Below, one piece after another: positions 44,146 through 53,000 of a stretch of 64,000 nucleotides of DNA. Position 1 is the stretch's first letter. Every line of letters begins with the position of its first letter. The notes beneath the pieces were generated by a model. The model did not search any database, was not told the origin of the DNA, and saw only the letters and a list, made by a program, of their open reading frames with translations. The position numbers and the translations under genes were made by a program. This DNA is from Luteolibacter arcticus (GTDB taxonomy: Bacteria; Verrucomicrobiota; Verrucomicrobiia; Verrucomicrobiales; Akkermansiaceae): positions 62,001 to 126,000 of the forward strand of contig NZ_JAPDDT010000008.1 in NCBI RefSeq assembly GCF_025950235.1. Direction: 5' to 3'.

Positions 44146-47100
44146 TCACTTCCCGTAGATGCGGAATTTCCTGAAGGAGCAGCCGCCATCATTGCCGGGT
44201 TCTCCGTGGTCGTCGGCTTCGAAGACATGCATCTTCCCGAGACGGACTTTGTTCGGTTCACCTGGGAATTTGTCGCGCGGGAAGGTTGCAACAGTCTGCC
44301 AAGGGCCTGCGTCGTTGCGGGCTTCGGCAATCACTTGTCCGGGGTCGATGCGGAGACGCAAGGCGACGGAATCCGCGGGTTGCCACTTCGGGCCTTTCAC
44401 TTCTCCCGCTACGGTGGACTCGACATTGAAACGGGCATCAGGAATCCGGACATTGATGCGGAGTTGCTGGCCACCGGGCCAGACGAGGAACAGCCCCGGG
44501 CCCCAGGTCTGGCCTTGGTCGCCCTCGATGGACAGGCGACATTCGACCGCTGTGGTTCCCGCAGGCAGAACACGCTCGGCCACGGTGCACACATTGTCTG
44601 CGGCTGAGATCACCAAGGCTCCGTCCGCTGAAACAATGGAGGTTCCCGGATGCTTTGAAGTGATTACGTTCCAGTCCTTGGAAAGCGGCTTGGAAAAGCC
44701 CTCTTCCATCAGGATCCTCCGGCCGGGAAGCTTGTCATTGTAAAGGATGGGCGCGGCTTTGGCGATTGCGGGGGCTGGGCCGATCTCATCGATGGCCAAG
44801 TCATCGATGGCGATGAAGTCGGTGCCGCCATCGCGGAACAGGCTAAGGAAGCTGCCGGGGTCATTGCCGGTGGGGAACGTTCCCTCGATCTTGCCGATAC
44901 CGTTGGCAGGAAGGTTGGGAAACTGAAGATTCAAGACGGTCTTGCCCTTGCTTTCTGCGGTCAAGTGGCCCGCACCCATCGTCAGGCATTTCAGGCGATA
45001 GAGGGTATTCGGCTTGAAGCGGATGGTGGAGGGCAGCGTGCGGCCGACCCGACCGCCGTCCCGGCTCTTGAGAGAGAATTTCCCGCTGATGGTGTCCGAG
45101 GTGTGAGGCTTGTTGGTTTCGGAGAGGTGCGTGCGCTCGCCGGGGCAGCAGGTGAAGGGGCCGTAGCCACCGAAAGTCACCTGTTCGAAGTCCTCCCAGA
45201 AAAAGTGTTTTGCCGCCTCGGGCGAACGGGCGGAAAGAGCCACCCGGACATCGTCGAATTCCACCGTGGTTCCGGGTTGCCCCATTGCCGCCTTCAACTG
45301 CAAGCGCGCCGATGAGTGACCGGCTGGAACATCGAACACCACTTGCACCCGCTGGTAATAGGTGCCGCTGCGTGCGTCATTCGGCGCGGAGTGCACCACG
45401 TTCGTTCGGTCCACGAAGTTGGTTGCCTTCTTGCCGCCGCATTCGACCTCGATCGAGGCGGTCCGCTTGCCTTTCACCTGGACCCAGGCGCTGGCGGCGT
45501 AAGATCTCCCGGGCTGGAGATCGATGAGGGTTTGGGAAACTTCAGACGCAGCTTCGCCAGTGAGGGTGAGATAGCGGTTGCCCACGCCATCCTTCGCGAC
45601 ATTGGCAGCGGCGGTGGGCGAGGGATTCCATTCGTCCAGTTTACCGCTGTCGAAGCCAGGGTTCCTGACAAACGAGCCTTCGCCGAATGCCGGCAGTGCT
45701 TGCGCAGGAGCCTGTGCCGGATAGATCACGTAGGGCGTGTTCTTGATGGCCGTAAGCGTCACCCGACCATCCGTCACAGGCAGCCGGGTTTCCTCGGTGC
45801 GGCCGAGATCCGTCAGTTGATAGAGAAAGACCTCCTGGCGGTCTTTCCATGTAGGTGGCAGCTCCCAAGTTTGCGCGGTGCCAACTTCATCCCAGACATA
45901 AATCTTCCCTTCGCCCTCCGGGTCCCATGGAACGAACAAGCGGCTGTTGGCTCCAGCTCCCGTCCACGTCATCACCACGCGGTTGTTCCGGGTGACGGTG
46001 ATCGCTTCGCCCTCTGCTGTCACTTTCACTCCGTCGCTGAAGCGGGCTTCCTTGCCGGGAGTCCACGCTTGCAGTTCGAAGTGCTGGAGATACTTCGCCG
46101 GCAGGTGACGGGAGAAGGTTCCGGTGATGAAATTATTGAAGCTGTGTTGCCCCTGCCAGCCCATGAAGGTGTCGGAGTCGGCGCGACCGCCGCGCAGGAT
46201 CGGATCGTTGGCGGAAATGTCGCGGTCCGAGAACCAGAGGAAGCGCATGACCTGGCTATCGAAGTTCCCGCGCCAGTGCGCCCAGATGCTCCAAGGGTCG
46301 AGGGCGCTGTCGCCTTCAGTGGCGAAGGGGAGCTTCAGTGCTGCGAACTTCCTGGCGATCTGGGCAGCAGGCCAGCCATTCTCCCAATAGGTGTCGAGGT
46401 AGACGTAACCCAGGTTGGGCAGATCCTTTTTCATCTGCTCCAGCGAGGCAAACAACTGGCCGCTGCGTGTGTCCTTCACCTTGTCGATCATGTGGCCGTG
46501 ATCCAGCCAGACCCACCCTTCCTTGAGTTCTCCCTTTTCATTCCGCTGCAGGATTTCCGGTCGGTAGCGCAGGGCTTCCGGATAAGCTTCGCTGGCATTG
46601 ATGTGAATGCCCACGCGCGCGTTGTAATGGGCGGCATTGTCCAGCAGCGTGTTGAAATCCTTCAGCCCGCCGGCACGTTCGTTGTAGTGCCCGCTGTAGT
46701 CTGTGTTCGCGCTGTCGTGACCTTCGGATGAGAAACCCTTGATGGTCACCTGCTGTCCGATGTTGTCGGTGGCGAGCGAGCACTTCTTGATCTCATCGAG
46801 GATCTTCAGGAACGGCTGCTGGGCACCGCTGGCGAAGTTCATCGCGATGTTTTCGCCGACTGTGGATTTCACCCGTTCGTGGCCGAAGGGCATCGGCATC
46901 GTGCGGCGATATACCAAGGCCGCGTCCTGCCAGTCGGCCTTCCCGTCGCTGTTGATGTCAGAGGTGACGATCACCGATACCACCGGCAGGGCAGGGGGCT
47001 CGTCGTCAAAGCTGCGAAGCTGCCACACCGGAGTCCGGGCGGCACAGGATTTGATCCCGTCCTTTTCACTGATGAGGCGCGTCGTGCGGGCGACATCCTC

Positions 47101-47715
47101 GTCATTGGTGCTTGTGATGGCGCTCGCCAGCTTCCCCCCGGAGAGGAACAGGTAGTTGCCGGAATCGGTACCCGGCACGGCATCCTTCAGCGGGCCGACG
47201 TACTCGCGGAAGGTGGTTTTGTAGTTGTCGTGGGTGTTGGTGCAGTGGGTGAAAGCGAGGGCGGCGTCAGCCTGCCGGGTGTCCACCGTCAGCATCGCGT
47301 TACCGGGAAACGCCAGGGTGTGGATTTTGACCGTTCCGGTTTCCTTCGGGTTCGACACCGTCCATGTGACCGTGTTCGCGCCCACTTCCACATGCAGCAT
47401 GAGCGAAACGCGCGACTCCGTGAAATTCAGGTGGTAGTCCGCCGAACCCGCCGCCTGCTTCCTGAAGGAGACCTTGCAGTCGGCGGGCTTGCCATTGAGT
47501 TCGATCGCTGACACCGGCGTGGCCTGCCCGTCGACGGTCTCACCGCTTGGCTTGTGGAGATACTTGACGGTCCGCGGAAACTCCGGATCCACAAGCACCG
47601 ACAAGGTCTCGCTTTCCAAGCGGACGGGATCCTTCGGAGGAATGGCAGCATGGGACCGGGCGATAGCCACGACCACGATCAGAATGGCCGGCGATGGTAG
47701 GGAAGCAAAGCTCAT
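44146..47715 (-). CDS. GH101 endo-alpha-N-acetylgalactosaminidase
   Basis: 1189 residues from the ATG at 47715, where a signal peptide begins (MSFASLPSPAILIVVVAIAR); the open frame upstream crosses the next gene and is not coding. N-terminal beta-sandwich (about 30-270), then a barrel with GHDSANTDYSGHYNERAGG, VGIHINASEAYPEA, YLDTYWENGW (nucleophile candidate D441) and PFATEGDSALDPWS (acid/base candidate E467). Later parts include a carbohydrate-binding-like domain (about 665-830, VRNPGFDSGKLDEW), a second beta domain (about 830-970) and a final jelly-roll (about 1000-1189). GH101 releases core-1 disaccharide (Gal-GalNAc) from Ser/Thr of mucin-type glycoproteins. The substrate here is inferred. 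An IS element is inserted just past its stop. Confidence 0.9.
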   Translation of the reverse strand: MSFASLPSPAILIVVVAIARSHAAIPPKDPVRLESETLSVLVDPEFPRTVKYLHKPSGETVDGQATPVSAIELNGKPADCKVSFRKQAAGSADYHLNFTESRVSLMLHVEVGANTVTWTVSNPKETGTVKIHTLAFPGNAMLTVDTRQADAALAFTHCTNTHDNYKTTFREYVGPLKDAVPGTDSGNYLFLSGGKLASAITSTNDEDVARTTRLISEKDGIKSCAARTPVWQLRSFDDEPPALPVVSVIVTSDINSDGKADWQDAALVYRRTMPMPFGHERVKSTVGENIAMNFASGAQQPFLKILDEIKKCSLATDNIGQQVTIKGFSSEGHDSANTDYSGHYNERAGGLKDFNTLLDNAAHYNARVGIHINASEAYPEALRYRPEILQRNEKGELKEGWVWLDHGHMIDKVKDTRSGQLFASLEQMKKDLPNLGYVYLDTYWENGWPAAQIARKFAALKLPFATEGDSALDPWSIWAHWRGNFDSQVMRFLWFSDRDISANDPILRGGRADSDTFMGWQGQHSFNNFITGTFSRHLPAKYLQHFELQAWTPGKEARFSDGVKVTAEGEAITVTRNNRVVMTWTGAGANSRLFVPWDPEGEGKIYVWDEVGTAQTWELPPTWKDRQEVFLYQLTDLGRTEETRLPVTDGRVTLTAIKNTPYVIYPAQAPAQALPAFGEGSFVRNPGFDSGKLDEWNPSPTAAANVAKDGVGNRYLTLTGEAASEVSQTLIDLQPGRSYAASAWVQVKGKRTASIEVECGGKKATNFVDRTNVVHSAPNDARSGTYYQRVQVVFDVPAGHSSARLQLKAAMGQPGTTVEFDDVRVALSARSPEAAKHFFWEDFEQVTFGGYGPFTCCPGERTHLSETNKPHTSDTISGKFSLKSRDGGRVGRTLPSTIRFKPNTLYRLKCLTMGAGHLTAESKGKTVLNLQFPNLPANGIGKIEGTFPTGNDPGSFLSLFRDGGTDFIAIDDLAIDEIGPAPAIAKAAPILYNDKLPGRRILMEEGFSKPLSKDWNVITSKHPGTSIVSADGALVISAADNVCTVAERVLPAGTTAVECRLSIEGDQGQTWGPGLFLVWPGGQQLRINVRIPDARFNVESTVAGEVKGPKWQPADSVALRLRIDPGQVIAEARNDAGPWQTVATFPRDKFPGEPNKVRLGKMHVFEADDHGEPGNDGGCSFRKFRIYGK

Positions 47716-47783
47716 GGGAATATGGGGAGGGAGTTTCAAGTCCGGGGGTCTCTTACGAGTCTTCGGAAGTATGATGGTGGTGA

Positions 47784-50762
47784 TCAGTTGGATTTCGCGA
47801 CCACCTCTCCGTTGAGATAGAGGACCCGGCTCTGCGTTTTGAAATCGATGGTGGCCGCCACGAAATACCACTGGTTGGGCTGTAGGTTGGCAGCAAAGCT
47901 GAGCGCATTGCCATTGACCGACCACCTCAGTGAGTTGCCGGGGTAGGTGTCGAACAGGTAGCCCGTGGCGATGCCGACCGGGGACTTGTCGATCAGCCGC
48001 ATGCTGGCCCCCGGGAAGGCGGTCGGCCGGACCCAAGCGGTGAGAGTGAGTCCAGTCTTGCCGAGCTGGGCATCCGCGTGGGGGATCTCGACCCAGGATT
48101 TGCCTGTTAGACTGAACGACTGCCCCGGCATGTCCACAGCCGTGGCGACCTTGGCATCGCCGGTCAGTTTCGCTTGAGTGGCGTTAATGCCGGCGGGTGT
48201 CCCATCCAGAGCCAGCAGTGTTCCGGGGATTTGGGTCCACGTTTCACTGGTCTTGTCGGCGAGGGCGGCGACTTCCTTGTCTGTCAAGGCATGGTCGATC
48301 ATGAGGATTCTTGCCATGTCCCCCTGGAAATTGCTTTGGCCGTCGAGGTCGGATCCGATTCGAAGAGGCAGGGTATTGGGAACGATGGTGGAACTATCCA
48401 TCACCAGCGGTCGGGCGGAGTTGGCAGGTTCGGCCGGGAGCTGATCCGGCTTCTCGAGAGTGGCTTCCAGCGTCTCTCCTTTTTTCAGCAACACCTCGAA
48501 ATTAGGGCCGATCTTTTGGACGCCCTTGACCGTCCACTTGGGAGTGCGGCCGTCGAAGCTGTCGCGAATGCGAACGATGCCGCTGCTGCCCGCCACGATC
48601 TTGAACCAGACGGTGGCGTTGTTCTCGCGTCTTGCCGAAATCCGATGTCCGCCCTCGGCTCTCAGGTCATCGAAGGTGACATCATGCCAGCGCCACGGCA
48701 CTGCGGGAAAAAGCCGGATGACCTCGCTGTCGCGTTTGCCCGGCGTCGGGCTCCAGCTTTGCAGAAGCATTTCCTGCGCGGCTTGGAGGGCGGCGAAATT
48801 TCCCTCCAGCGTGAAGGGTCGATAGGTCATGCCAGAGTAACCCCGGCCGGATTGGTCGCCATTGACGTGGAAACCATTGCGCGAAACGAATGCCTGCGTG
48901 AATACGTCGAGATGACGGACCGCCTCTTCTCCGTCGCCGATGCGCGCGCGCAGGCAGCTCATCCATGCCCACGAGTAGCCGCACCATTCGCTGGTGCCGA
49001 GTTTATCCCACGACGCGAGGGTCGTCTTGATGCGTGTCTCGTCCGTGGTGCCTCCCTCGGGCGAGATCAGGTTGAAAGGATAGATGCCGATGAGATTGGA
49101 CAAATGACGATGGCTTTCGCGTAGCGGCGTGACCGCATCGAGCAGCAGTTCACCATCCGGTGCGGCGTGAAAATCGCCGAGCTTTGCGGCCAGTTGCGCC
49201 CATTTTTGGGCATCGCCGGTCTTGTTCTGCGCATCGGCCATTTCCTGTAGCGAGAGGAACAGCATCTTCATGCACATCAGGTCATAGTTGCTATTGGGCT
49301 TCAGCCAGGAGCGGGGACTGTTGTTGAAGATCTCGGGGGACGACGAACGAGCCAGAACGAGCATGCCCTTTTCATCGGGCTTGAGCAATTCCGCGAGACA
49401 CTGGCCGACTTCGCTGCACCACGGATAGGCACGGTTCTTCAAGAACGTGGCATCGGCGGTGTAGCGCCAGTGGAGGTAGAAAAGATGAGCGTTCCATGCG
49501 CTCATGGTCGGGGACATGGCATACTGTCCCCAGCCGCCGAGCGGCTGGCCGGCCAGCGACATCACGCCGGGTGAGGACAGCCCGCCGGTGCCGTAGAAAT
49601 CGCGGGCGAACTGCCGGAACGTCGGCGTCAATTTCCACAGGAAGTCCAGGTAGGACTCGCCCGCCTCGAAGTTGCCAGCCTCCTGATACGCGATGTAAGT
49701 CATCTGGGTATTGAGGTCGTTGTGGTAGTCGCCCTTCCACGGTGGCAGCCCGCCGTTGTCCGCGGTCCACACGCCCTGCAGGGGGATGGGCGGAGCCGCC
49801 TTCCGCGAGCCCGCTCCATAGAGGTAGCGAGCGAACCGGTAGTAGCGCTGGATGTGGGCCTCCGGAACTTGAATGGAAGATTGGCCCCAAAAGTCCTGCC
49901 ACCAAGCGGCATGCGGAGCCAGCGTGTCCGCATAGCCCTGTGCAAGTGCCTTGGTGCAGCGGGCCTTGGCCAGGGCCAACAGATCACCTCCGGAGGGAGT
50001 GTCATTGGTGGACGTCACCGCGATCGCCAGCAACGTCTCGTCGTTAACGCGTTGGGTGGCCACGCAGGCGCAATACTTGAAGCCGGCATCGGCCTCCTGC
50101 ACGTACCATTGCATTCCATTCGACTGTCCGCGCGCGGCCGGTGGATACCCGAGTGCCGCGACTGCGCCGCCACTGCTGGGCCCCGCATTGCCGCGTTCCT
50201 TGCCGGCTCCCGCTGGAATCAGGTCCACTGCCTGAATCGGCTTCCCGGGAATCCGCATCATGGCCACCGACTGTGCCGCGCTGAAGAATGCCCGGGCTTC
50301 CGGGCCATCCTTGAAATGTGCGAGACCTTCGGCGGATGCCAGATTGAGTTCGAAGGATTTGATGGTTTGCGACGGATCAAGCGTGAGCTCCAACCGCCCG
50401 GCCGGCAACTTGGTGGGGGTGATGCCATTGTAGTAGGCGTTCCAAGGATCCCCTCCATCCTTGAGGCTGTTCCAAGGGTGCTTCTTCCACCACTCCTTTT
50501 CGCCCGTGGTGCGCTCGTCCCACAAGTCACCGCGGTCAAGTGAGAGACGCAGCGTGCTGCCTTCCCCCCATAGCAGCCCGCCCATCATCCCGTTCCCCAG
50601 TGGGATCGCCTCGTCCCAGGATTTGATCGGGGCGTTTAGCCGCAGGTTCTCCGAAGCATGCGGCGGCGGACTGTCAGGAGCAGCCGAGAACGCCGCTTGG
50701 CAGACCATGGCACCCAGCAGGGGAATGATCAGGAACAGTGTGGGGCGGGCGGATGGATTCAT
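47784..50762 (-). CDS. GH95 alpha-L-fucosidase with C-terminal LamG
   Basis: 992 residues from the ATG at 50762, which starts a signal peptide (MNPSARPTLFLIIPLLGAMV); an ATG 12 codons upstream (50798) is the alternative. The GH95 N-terminal beta domain (DEAIPLGNGMMGGLLWGEG) is followed by the (alpha/alpha)6 catalytic domain with GVWTADNGGLPPWKGDYHND and LNTQMTY, where GH95 enzymes keep the Asn/Asp catalytic residues, then SEWCGYSWAWMSCLRARIGDG and the GH95 C-domain. Residues about 800-992 form a LamG module. GH95 enzymes invert alpha-1,2-linked fucose (or L-galactose). It is 68 bp upstream of GH101 on the same strand: defucosylation before O-glycan release is a plausible joint task. Confidence 0.92.
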   Translation of the reverse strand: MNPSARPTLFLIIPLLGAMVCQAAFSAAPDSPPPHASENLRLNAPIKSWDEAIPLGNGMMGGLLWGEGSTLRLSLDRGDLWDERTTGEKEWWKKHPWNSLKDGGDPWNAYYNGITPTKLPAGRLELTLDPSQTIKSFELNLASAEGLAHFKDGPEARAFFSAAQSVAMMRIPGKPIQAVDLIPAGAGKERGNAGPSSGGAVAALGYPPAARGQSNGMQWYVQEADAGFKYCACVATQRVNDETLLAIAVTSTNDTPSGGDLLALAKARCTKALAQGYADTLAPHAAWWQDFWGQSSIQVPEAHIQRYYRFARYLYGAGSRKAAPPIPLQGVWTADNGGLPPWKGDYHNDLNTQMTYIAYQEAGNFEAGESYLDFLWKLTPTFRQFARDFYGTGGLSSPGVMSLAGQPLGGWGQYAMSPTMSAWNAHLFYLHWRYTADATFLKNRAYPWCSEVGQCLAELLKPDEKGMLVLARSSSPEIFNNSPRSWLKPNSNYDLMCMKMLFLSLQEMADAQNKTGDAQKWAQLAAKLGDFHAAPDGELLLDAVTPLRESHRHLSNLIGIYPFNLISPEGGTTDETRIKTTLASWDKLGTSEWCGYSWAWMSCLRARIGDGEEAVRHLDVFTQAFVSRNGFHVNGDQSGRGYSGMTYRPFTLEGNFAALQAAQEMLLQSWSPTPGKRDSEVIRLFPAVPWRWHDVTFDDLRAEGGHRISARRENNATVWFKIVAGSSGIVRIRDSFDGRTPKWTVKGVQKIGPNFEVLLKKGETLEATLEKPDQLPAEPANSARPLVMDSSTIVPNTLPLRIGSDLDGQSNFQGDMARILMIDHALTDKEVAALADKTSETWTQIPGTLLALDGTPAGINATQAKLTGDAKVATAVDMPGQSFSLTGKSWVEIPHADAQLGKTGLTLTAWVRPTAFPGASMRLIDKSPVGIATGYLFDTYPGNSLRWSVNGNALSFAANLQPNQWYFVAATIDFKTQSRVLYLNGEVVAKSN

Positions 50763-50808
50763 CGATCGTTGATTGAGAGTCGCCGGGATGGGCATCAAGG
50801 AGTGCCGC

Positions 50809-52758
50809 TCAATTCACCAGCAGATGAATGACATGCAATGCGGTGCGATCTTTCGCGTCGGCGGTGGTGCGCACCACGATGCGATGTTTGGCGGGTATCA
50901 AGCCGTCCACCAACATGACCGGCCACGGCAGATGAAGTCCCGCGCTCCAAGCCGACCAAGTTTCAAATTTCCGGAACGCCCCACCGTCCACGCTGAATTC
51001 CAAAACGCAGGTGTCATATCCCGCCGCCAAGAACAGGCCGAATGCCGACCCATCAAAATCACAAGTGAACTCGGAACCGGGTTCGGAGGCCACCAACGCG
51101 GGCACGTCCACAAAGCCGTCACGGGTATTGCCTTTGGCCGGCCGCCACTTGGGGTCGAGGGTGAATCCTTTGCCGAGTTTGGCGTCCTCCAGTTTGGCGT
51201 AGCGACCCTTGGCGTAGCTGGCGCTATCCAGCGGTTTCCCGGGCGTGGTGTGTGGCTTGGGCACGCCAGTGGTAGCATAGCCCGCGTCCAGCATGCGCAT
51301 CATGCTGTTGGAGTACAGTCGCTGTCCGAAGGGTGGTGGATGTACCTCACCTTTGAAATCACGGGCCCACGTCAACTCGCCGACCTTGATCCGGGCGGCG
51401 CATTCCTTGGCCAGATCCAACGACGGACAGCCGTAATACGCCGCCACTTTTTCATGCTGTCGGATGGCTTCCGGCACCTTGCCCGCCGAATAGTCGCTGA
51501 GCGCTTCAGCCGAGGCGAAATGCATTTGCACGATGTCAGTCTGTGGATTGGCGGAGCGCGCATGGCGAACGACGCCCTCCATCGAGCGCAGCATCAACTC
51601 AGTCTTACCCTTGATGTTTCCTCCGTCATTGACCGCTGCCTCCACGAACAACAGATCCACGGGACCGTTTTTGAAAACGTCGGCTTCCAAGCGGAAGGCA
51701 TGGCCATTGGAGCCCACCGACGGAATCCCCGCCGAGATGAACTCGAACTTGGTTTCAGTGAACTTCCTTTGCAGATAGTTCATCAGTTCGTCGCGCCAGC
51801 CGGGATTGAAGGTGATTGACCCACCCAGGAAGGCCACGCGTCCCGTTTTCCGGGTGTCAAACTGGGCCTTGCTGTTCGCCAGACCGTGACGCAATTGGAA
51901 ATACCCGATGCGGGCCGGTTGCACGTCGGCGTGAGTCATCACGAAGCGGGCGGATGCGAAGGCCTCAGGAAACGGGAAATGATGGCCTTCGCAATCTTTG
52001 GATTCCTTTACCGCCACGACCTCCAGATCCCAGCCCATTTTTTGCAGGCGGCGCTTGGCCTCCAGGGTGTTTTGCTCGGGCGGCACCACACGGTCGGTCA
52101 GGCAGATCGTGTGACGCAGCGGGATCTTCGCCCGGGCGATAGCAGCCAGTTGATCGATCGGGTTGCCTCTGAAGGCCATGGCCGCCGCGTCATTCTTGAA
52201 TCCATATCCCTGCATCACCTGCGGCCAACCTGTTACCTTGCTCGCCGGATGTTTGAGCGGCCAGCTTTTGAAATCCATCACCGGCACATCGCCCAGAATG
52301 CAGGCCACGCGTTCCGGGTGGCGCACCGCGTAGCGATAGGCATGCAGGCCGCCACGGCTGCTAGGCTCGAGGGCTGGCTTGGCCGCCAGTCCCCATTGGG
52401 AACGCACCTGGTCATAGAACTTGTCCATCAGGTCGAGGGAGGGTTCCGCGCCGAGCAGGTCCACCACATCCATGTAACCCAAGTGATAGCCACAGCGGAC
52501 CAATTCCAGGTCCACCTCAAAGTGATAGCCGGGCCATGAGGTTCGCCAGAGCCACGGCTTGCCCGGCGCGGCCACGGCGGGCTCCACCACGTATGCCGCG
52601 TGTCCGCCAATCTGGAAGTTTTGTTGGGCGTAGCCATTCCATTGACCTTGCTGGACTGGCACTGGTGGCAGTGGCGCAGCGGATACAGCCGGAGCCGCCC
52701 AGGGCACCACGAAGCCGAGGGCGGCCAAAAGGATGGCGAATTGAGGAGCGGAGTTCAT
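50809..52758 (-). CDS. Two-domain esterase: alpha/beta hydrolase plus SGNH hydrolase
   Basis: 649 residues, signal peptide (MNSAPQFAILLAALGFVVPW). The first domain (about 30-275) is an alpha/beta hydrolase: SSRGGLHAYRYAVRHPERV with the candidate nucleophile Ser, then LTDRVVPPEQN and a GHHFPFPE His. The second (about 285-500) is SGNH/GDSL type: FLGGSITFNPGWRDEL (Ser), AAVNDGG (Asn), and EVHPPPFG (His). A C-terminal beta domain (about 510-649) follows. Such SGNH enzymes include sialate and acetylxylan O-acetylesterases, so removal of O-acetyl groups from glycans is the best guess. It lies in line with GH95 and GH101 (47-bp gap), probably one operon. Confidence 0.8.
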   Translation of the reverse strand: MNSAPQFAILLAALGFVVPWAAPAVSAAPLPPVPVQQGQWNGYAQQNFQIGGHAAYVVEPAVAAPGKPWLWRTSWPGYHFEVDLELVRCGYHLGYMDVVDLLGAEPSLDLMDKFYDQVRSQWGLAAKPALEPSSRGGLHAYRYAVRHPERVACILGDVPVMDFKSWPLKHPASKVTGWPQVMQGYGFKNDAAAMAFRGNPIDQLAAIARAKIPLRHTICLTDRVVPPEQNTLEAKRRLQKMGWDLEVVAVKESKDCEGHHFPFPEAFASARFVMTHADVQPARIGYFQLRHGLANSKAQFDTRKTGRVAFLGGSITFNPGWRDELMNYLQRKFTETKFEFISAGIPSVGSNGHAFRLEADVFKNGPVDLLFVEAAVNDGGNIKGKTELMLRSMEGVVRHARSANPQTDIVQMHFASAEALSDYSAGKVPEAIRQHEKVAAYYGCPSLDLAKECAARIKVGELTWARDFKGEVHPPPFGQRLYSNSMMRMLDAGYATTGVPKPHTTPGKPLDSASYAKGRYAKLEDAKLGKGFTLDPKWRPAKGNTRDGFVDVPALVASEPGSEFTCDFDGSAFGLFLAAGYDTCVLEFSVDGGAFRKFETWSAWSAGLHLPWPVMLVDGLIPAKHRIVVRTTADAKDRTALHVIHLLVN

Positions 52759-53000
52759 GGGCGCGTGGCTATTTAGAGGGGGAGTAACCTATTCTGCGGG
52801 GAAGTCGTGGGCGCGCAGCGGGGTGGTGGGTGATTGCGATGAATACGTGCACCCTTTCAGAATAATTCTCTCGGCGACAGGCAGCCGTGTGAATGGATGA
52901 TCCTCGAATGCAGAGATGGCTCGGGTCCTTTGCCGAGTCATTCGGGATTTGGCGGCACCGCCCCGCGGCCGCGGAGCAACTGTTAGATCATCCGGTGCCG
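52759..53000 (-). other. Spacer between DUF5107 and esterase genes
   Basis: 242 bp with no gene. On the minus strand, just after the DUF5107 stop, there is a CCGCGGCCGCGG palindrome and a CTCGG/CCGAG hairpin that could end transcription. Nearer the esterase start is an 11-bp perfect palindrome AGAATAATTCT (52858-52868). It does not contain the 21-bp-spaced operator found elsewhere in this region, so GH101, GH95 and the esterase may be controlled differently. Confidence 0.4.
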
